Assembly (NCBI GenBank): GCA_028565635.1
Contig: JAOXYB010055611.1
Location: 4,432-22,999 of the forward strand
DNA from: Phoronis ovalis
Taxonomy: Eukaryota; Phoronida; Phoronidae
DNA: 18,568 nucleotides
Direction of reading: 5' to 3'
Position numbers and translations under genes: made by a program. A model generated the notes under the pieces. The model was not told the DNA's origin. It made no database searches and saw only the letters and a list, made by a program, of their open reading frames with translations. Positions 17,184 through 18,568 of this stretch are shown piece by piece (position 1 is the stretch's first letter; every line of letters starts with the position of its first letter).

Positions 17184-17291
17184 ATGAACTTTCAGAACCG
17201 AGTGGGCATGCGCATTAAACGTCGTGGCATATCCAAGATGACCGACATAGCGCAAAGCGTGCAAGAAATGAGTATCAACGAAGACAAAAAG
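17184..17291 (+). CDS. TARS1: Probable threonyl-tRNA synthetase, first coding exon
   Basis: Three in-frame ATGs at 17184, 17208 and 17238 follow an in-frame TAG. From 17238 the product is MTDIAQSVQEMSINEDKK, a short acidic/polar N-terminus as in cytosolic synthetases. From 17184 it gains MNFQNRVGMRIKRRGISK, which is basic, lacks Asp and Glu, and resembles a mitochondrial targeting sequence. The frame stops after AAAAAG|GCATGA, so the exon must end near 17291. No good GT donor exists there, and a GC donor (AAG|GC) fits and keeps phase with the next exon. Identity rests on the charged N-terminus, exon 2, and position: RPRD2 is followed by TARS2 in humans. The catalytic domain lies outside the window, so this is inference. 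The product would charge tRNA-Thr. Confidence 0.5.
17204..17214 (+). promoter_or_regulatory. NRF1-like site
   Basis: GGGCATGCGCA matches the NRF1 consensus GCGCATGCGCA at 10 of 11 positions. NRF1 sites commonly lie near start sites of housekeeping and mitochondrial genes. If transcription starts here, the upstream ATG at 17184 would be excluded from many transcripts and the ATG at 17238 would be the main start. Confidence 0.4.
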
Positions 17292-17987
17292 GCATGATTC
17301 TTCGTATTTTTTACTGAAACACTATTAAGTTGTTCATACATCACATTTCTATGATTTCAAAGTTTAATATCAGCAGATTTTCCAAGCGCATAGGAAATTA
17401 TTTCGTACAAAGACTGCGCACAATGTCATCGGTAATTTTGGTTTTGTTTAATATCCAACAATCTGCATTTCACAAATGTTGCATCATACTGCTTTAGGTT
17501 TATTTTATCGTGTTAATCAATGGATTGTGCGTGTCTAAGTCTTTGTCTTAATTATAAGTCTAACCTAATGTAGGAGTTTGTATGATTTCTTACAAAATCT
17601 TGTTAGTGCTTGGTGCTAATTGTAAACAGAAAATGGCAAATCAGAATGAAATCATAAAATGGACACAGGTTATTTGTTGATATGGCATATAACTGTGTTT
17701 TGTTTATTAAATTAGGATCTTAACGTTATTACGCTATTGCTTTCATAATTTCAGTTGTTTTAATCACCTTCAGTGTACTGTACATGACTTACAAAATCAT
17801 GAAATAAACCTATCCAGTTGGTTACCAGTTTTACATACTAATAAACCTCTGTTTGTTAATAGATGAAGTATAAACTGAGTAATATATTTTTGTGTGTGTG
17901 TGTGTTATGCTTTTATTCATGAAATGTGTTTATTAAATTAGGATCATATAAATAACCTTAATGCTTATCTTGCTCTAATTTTATCAG
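17292..17987 (+). other. Intron 1 of the TARS-like gene
   Basis: 696 bases, apparently GC...AG. It contains a 19-base direct repeat, TGTTTATTAAATTAGGATC at 17701-17719 and 17927-17945, and a (TG)7 microsatellite at 17891-17905. The acceptor is CTAATTTTATCAG|GGT. Confidence 0.55.
17891..17905 (+). repeat. (TG)n microsatellite
   Basis: Seven uninterrupted TG units plus T, within an intron; likely length-variable. Confidence 0.85.
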
Positions 17988-18053
17988 GGTACTGGTGATG
18001 TCAAGAAAGAAAAGAAGCAAAAAGGTGGCGGCGGCGCAAAGTTGGCTATTGAG
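17988..18053 (+). CDS. TARS1: Probable threonyl-tRNA synthetase, second coding exon
   Basis: Sixty-six bases between a good acceptor (TTTTATCAG|GGT) and GAG|GTGTTT, phase 0 at both ends, encode GTGDVKKEKKQKGGGGAKLA plus IE. A Lys-rich, Gly-rich linker just before the first folded domain is typical of animal cytosolic ThrRS, where the Lys/Gly stretch is followed by a Leu-Asn-Pro-type start of the TGS region. GGCGGCGGCG here is GC-rich against its surroundings, as expected for coding. Other proteins with a Lys/Gly-rich N-terminus remain possible. The next exon is beyond the window. Confidence 0.5.
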
Positions 18054-18568
18054 GTGTTTAGTATTTTCTTAACTTGTTACATCTGAGATATGATTGTTGA
18101 TCATAAGTTTATTGCTTAGCAAAAACTATACTGTGATCAATCAAATTATAAAGGCTCTGGTACAAAAATTGGAAAAGTTCCAAGGACAGTTTGTTACCTT
18201 ATTTAATCTATCTAACAGGATAACAAGGTATTTGCTGATGTATAATACTATCAAAACCTAATAAAATTAAATTTTAATAATCCTACACGTGACTGCTTCT
18301 AAATGTAACAAATGTTTGATGATGTAAGAAGAAAGAAATTAGGAAAATAAGTTGTTTCTATATAAGACGTTTGATTTGAAAACGTTTTCCACTTATTCGA
18401 GTTGTAAAGAGTAGATTGTAGTTAATCCGTAGCATACTTCAAACCAGAATGTATAGTGCTGCTAAAAGTGTGCAGGTAATAATCAGACGGTAGTGTATTA
18501 TGCTGTGATTAATTCTATAATACTACTTATACTGTTCATACATGTTTAAAAAAAATTGTCAAAAAATT
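18054..18568 (+). other. Intron 2 of the TARS-like gene (partial)
   Basis: 515 bases of A/T-rich sequence to the window edge. I see no further exon or recognisable repeat. Confidence 0.55.

Overview
This is an intron-rich, AT-rich (roughly two-thirds A+T by eye) piece of animal nuclear genome. Spliced exons with GT...AG borders, a chondroitin synthase gene and an RPRD2-type RNA polymerase II regulator point to a non-vertebrate metazoan, most likely a marine invertebrate. The phylum cannot be fixed from the window. I saw no bacterial operons, CRISPR arrays, rRNA or tRNA genes.

Layout. (1) 1-3922: part of a large intron of a minus-strand chondroitin sulfate synthase gene (CHSY1/CHSY3 type), with no exon recognised. 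(2) 3924-4721: the first coding exon of that gene, giving the membrane anchor and the start of the beta-1,3-glycosyltransferase domain through its DDD motif. (3) 4744-6625: the head-to-head space between the two divergent genes, with a fold-back transposon and a few plausible promoter motifs. (4) 6626-15262: a complete plus-strand RPRD2 gene of ten coding exons. The exons join in phase to 1,044 codons, giving a CID, a coiled coil and a long disordered Pro/Gln/Tyr/Arg-rich tail that ends in a motif shared with vertebrate RPRD2. (5) 15263 to about 16545: the RPRD2 3' UTR. (6) 17184-18053: the first two coding exons of a third plus-strand gene, very probably cytosolic/mitochondrial threonyl-tRNA synthetase. 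The rest of that gene lies beyond the right edge.

The neighbourhood is informative. From memory of the human map, RPRD2 lies next to TARS2 on 1q21, and CHSY1 lies near TARS3 on 15q26. CHSY-RPRD2-TARS in 14 kb therefore looks like the pre-duplication arrangement. The three genes act in different processes (glycosaminoglycan synthesis in the Golgi, transcription, translation). Their closeness looks like inherited synteny rather than a functional operon.

The introns carry several non-autonomous, fold-back (MITE-like) DNA elements. Three are flanked by perfect 9-bp direct repeats and one by an imperfect 9-bp repeat. RPRD2 intron 1 shows a nested insertion: a roughly 400-bp element with GGGGGTACTC ends and internal 28-31 bp repeats sits inside an older element with arms of about 105 bp. 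I found no convincing wholly new molecular system. The most interesting items are the conserved gene cluster, a possible dual-targeting start in the tRNA synthetase gene, the conserved but unexplained RPRD2 tail motifs, and the layered fold-back elements.
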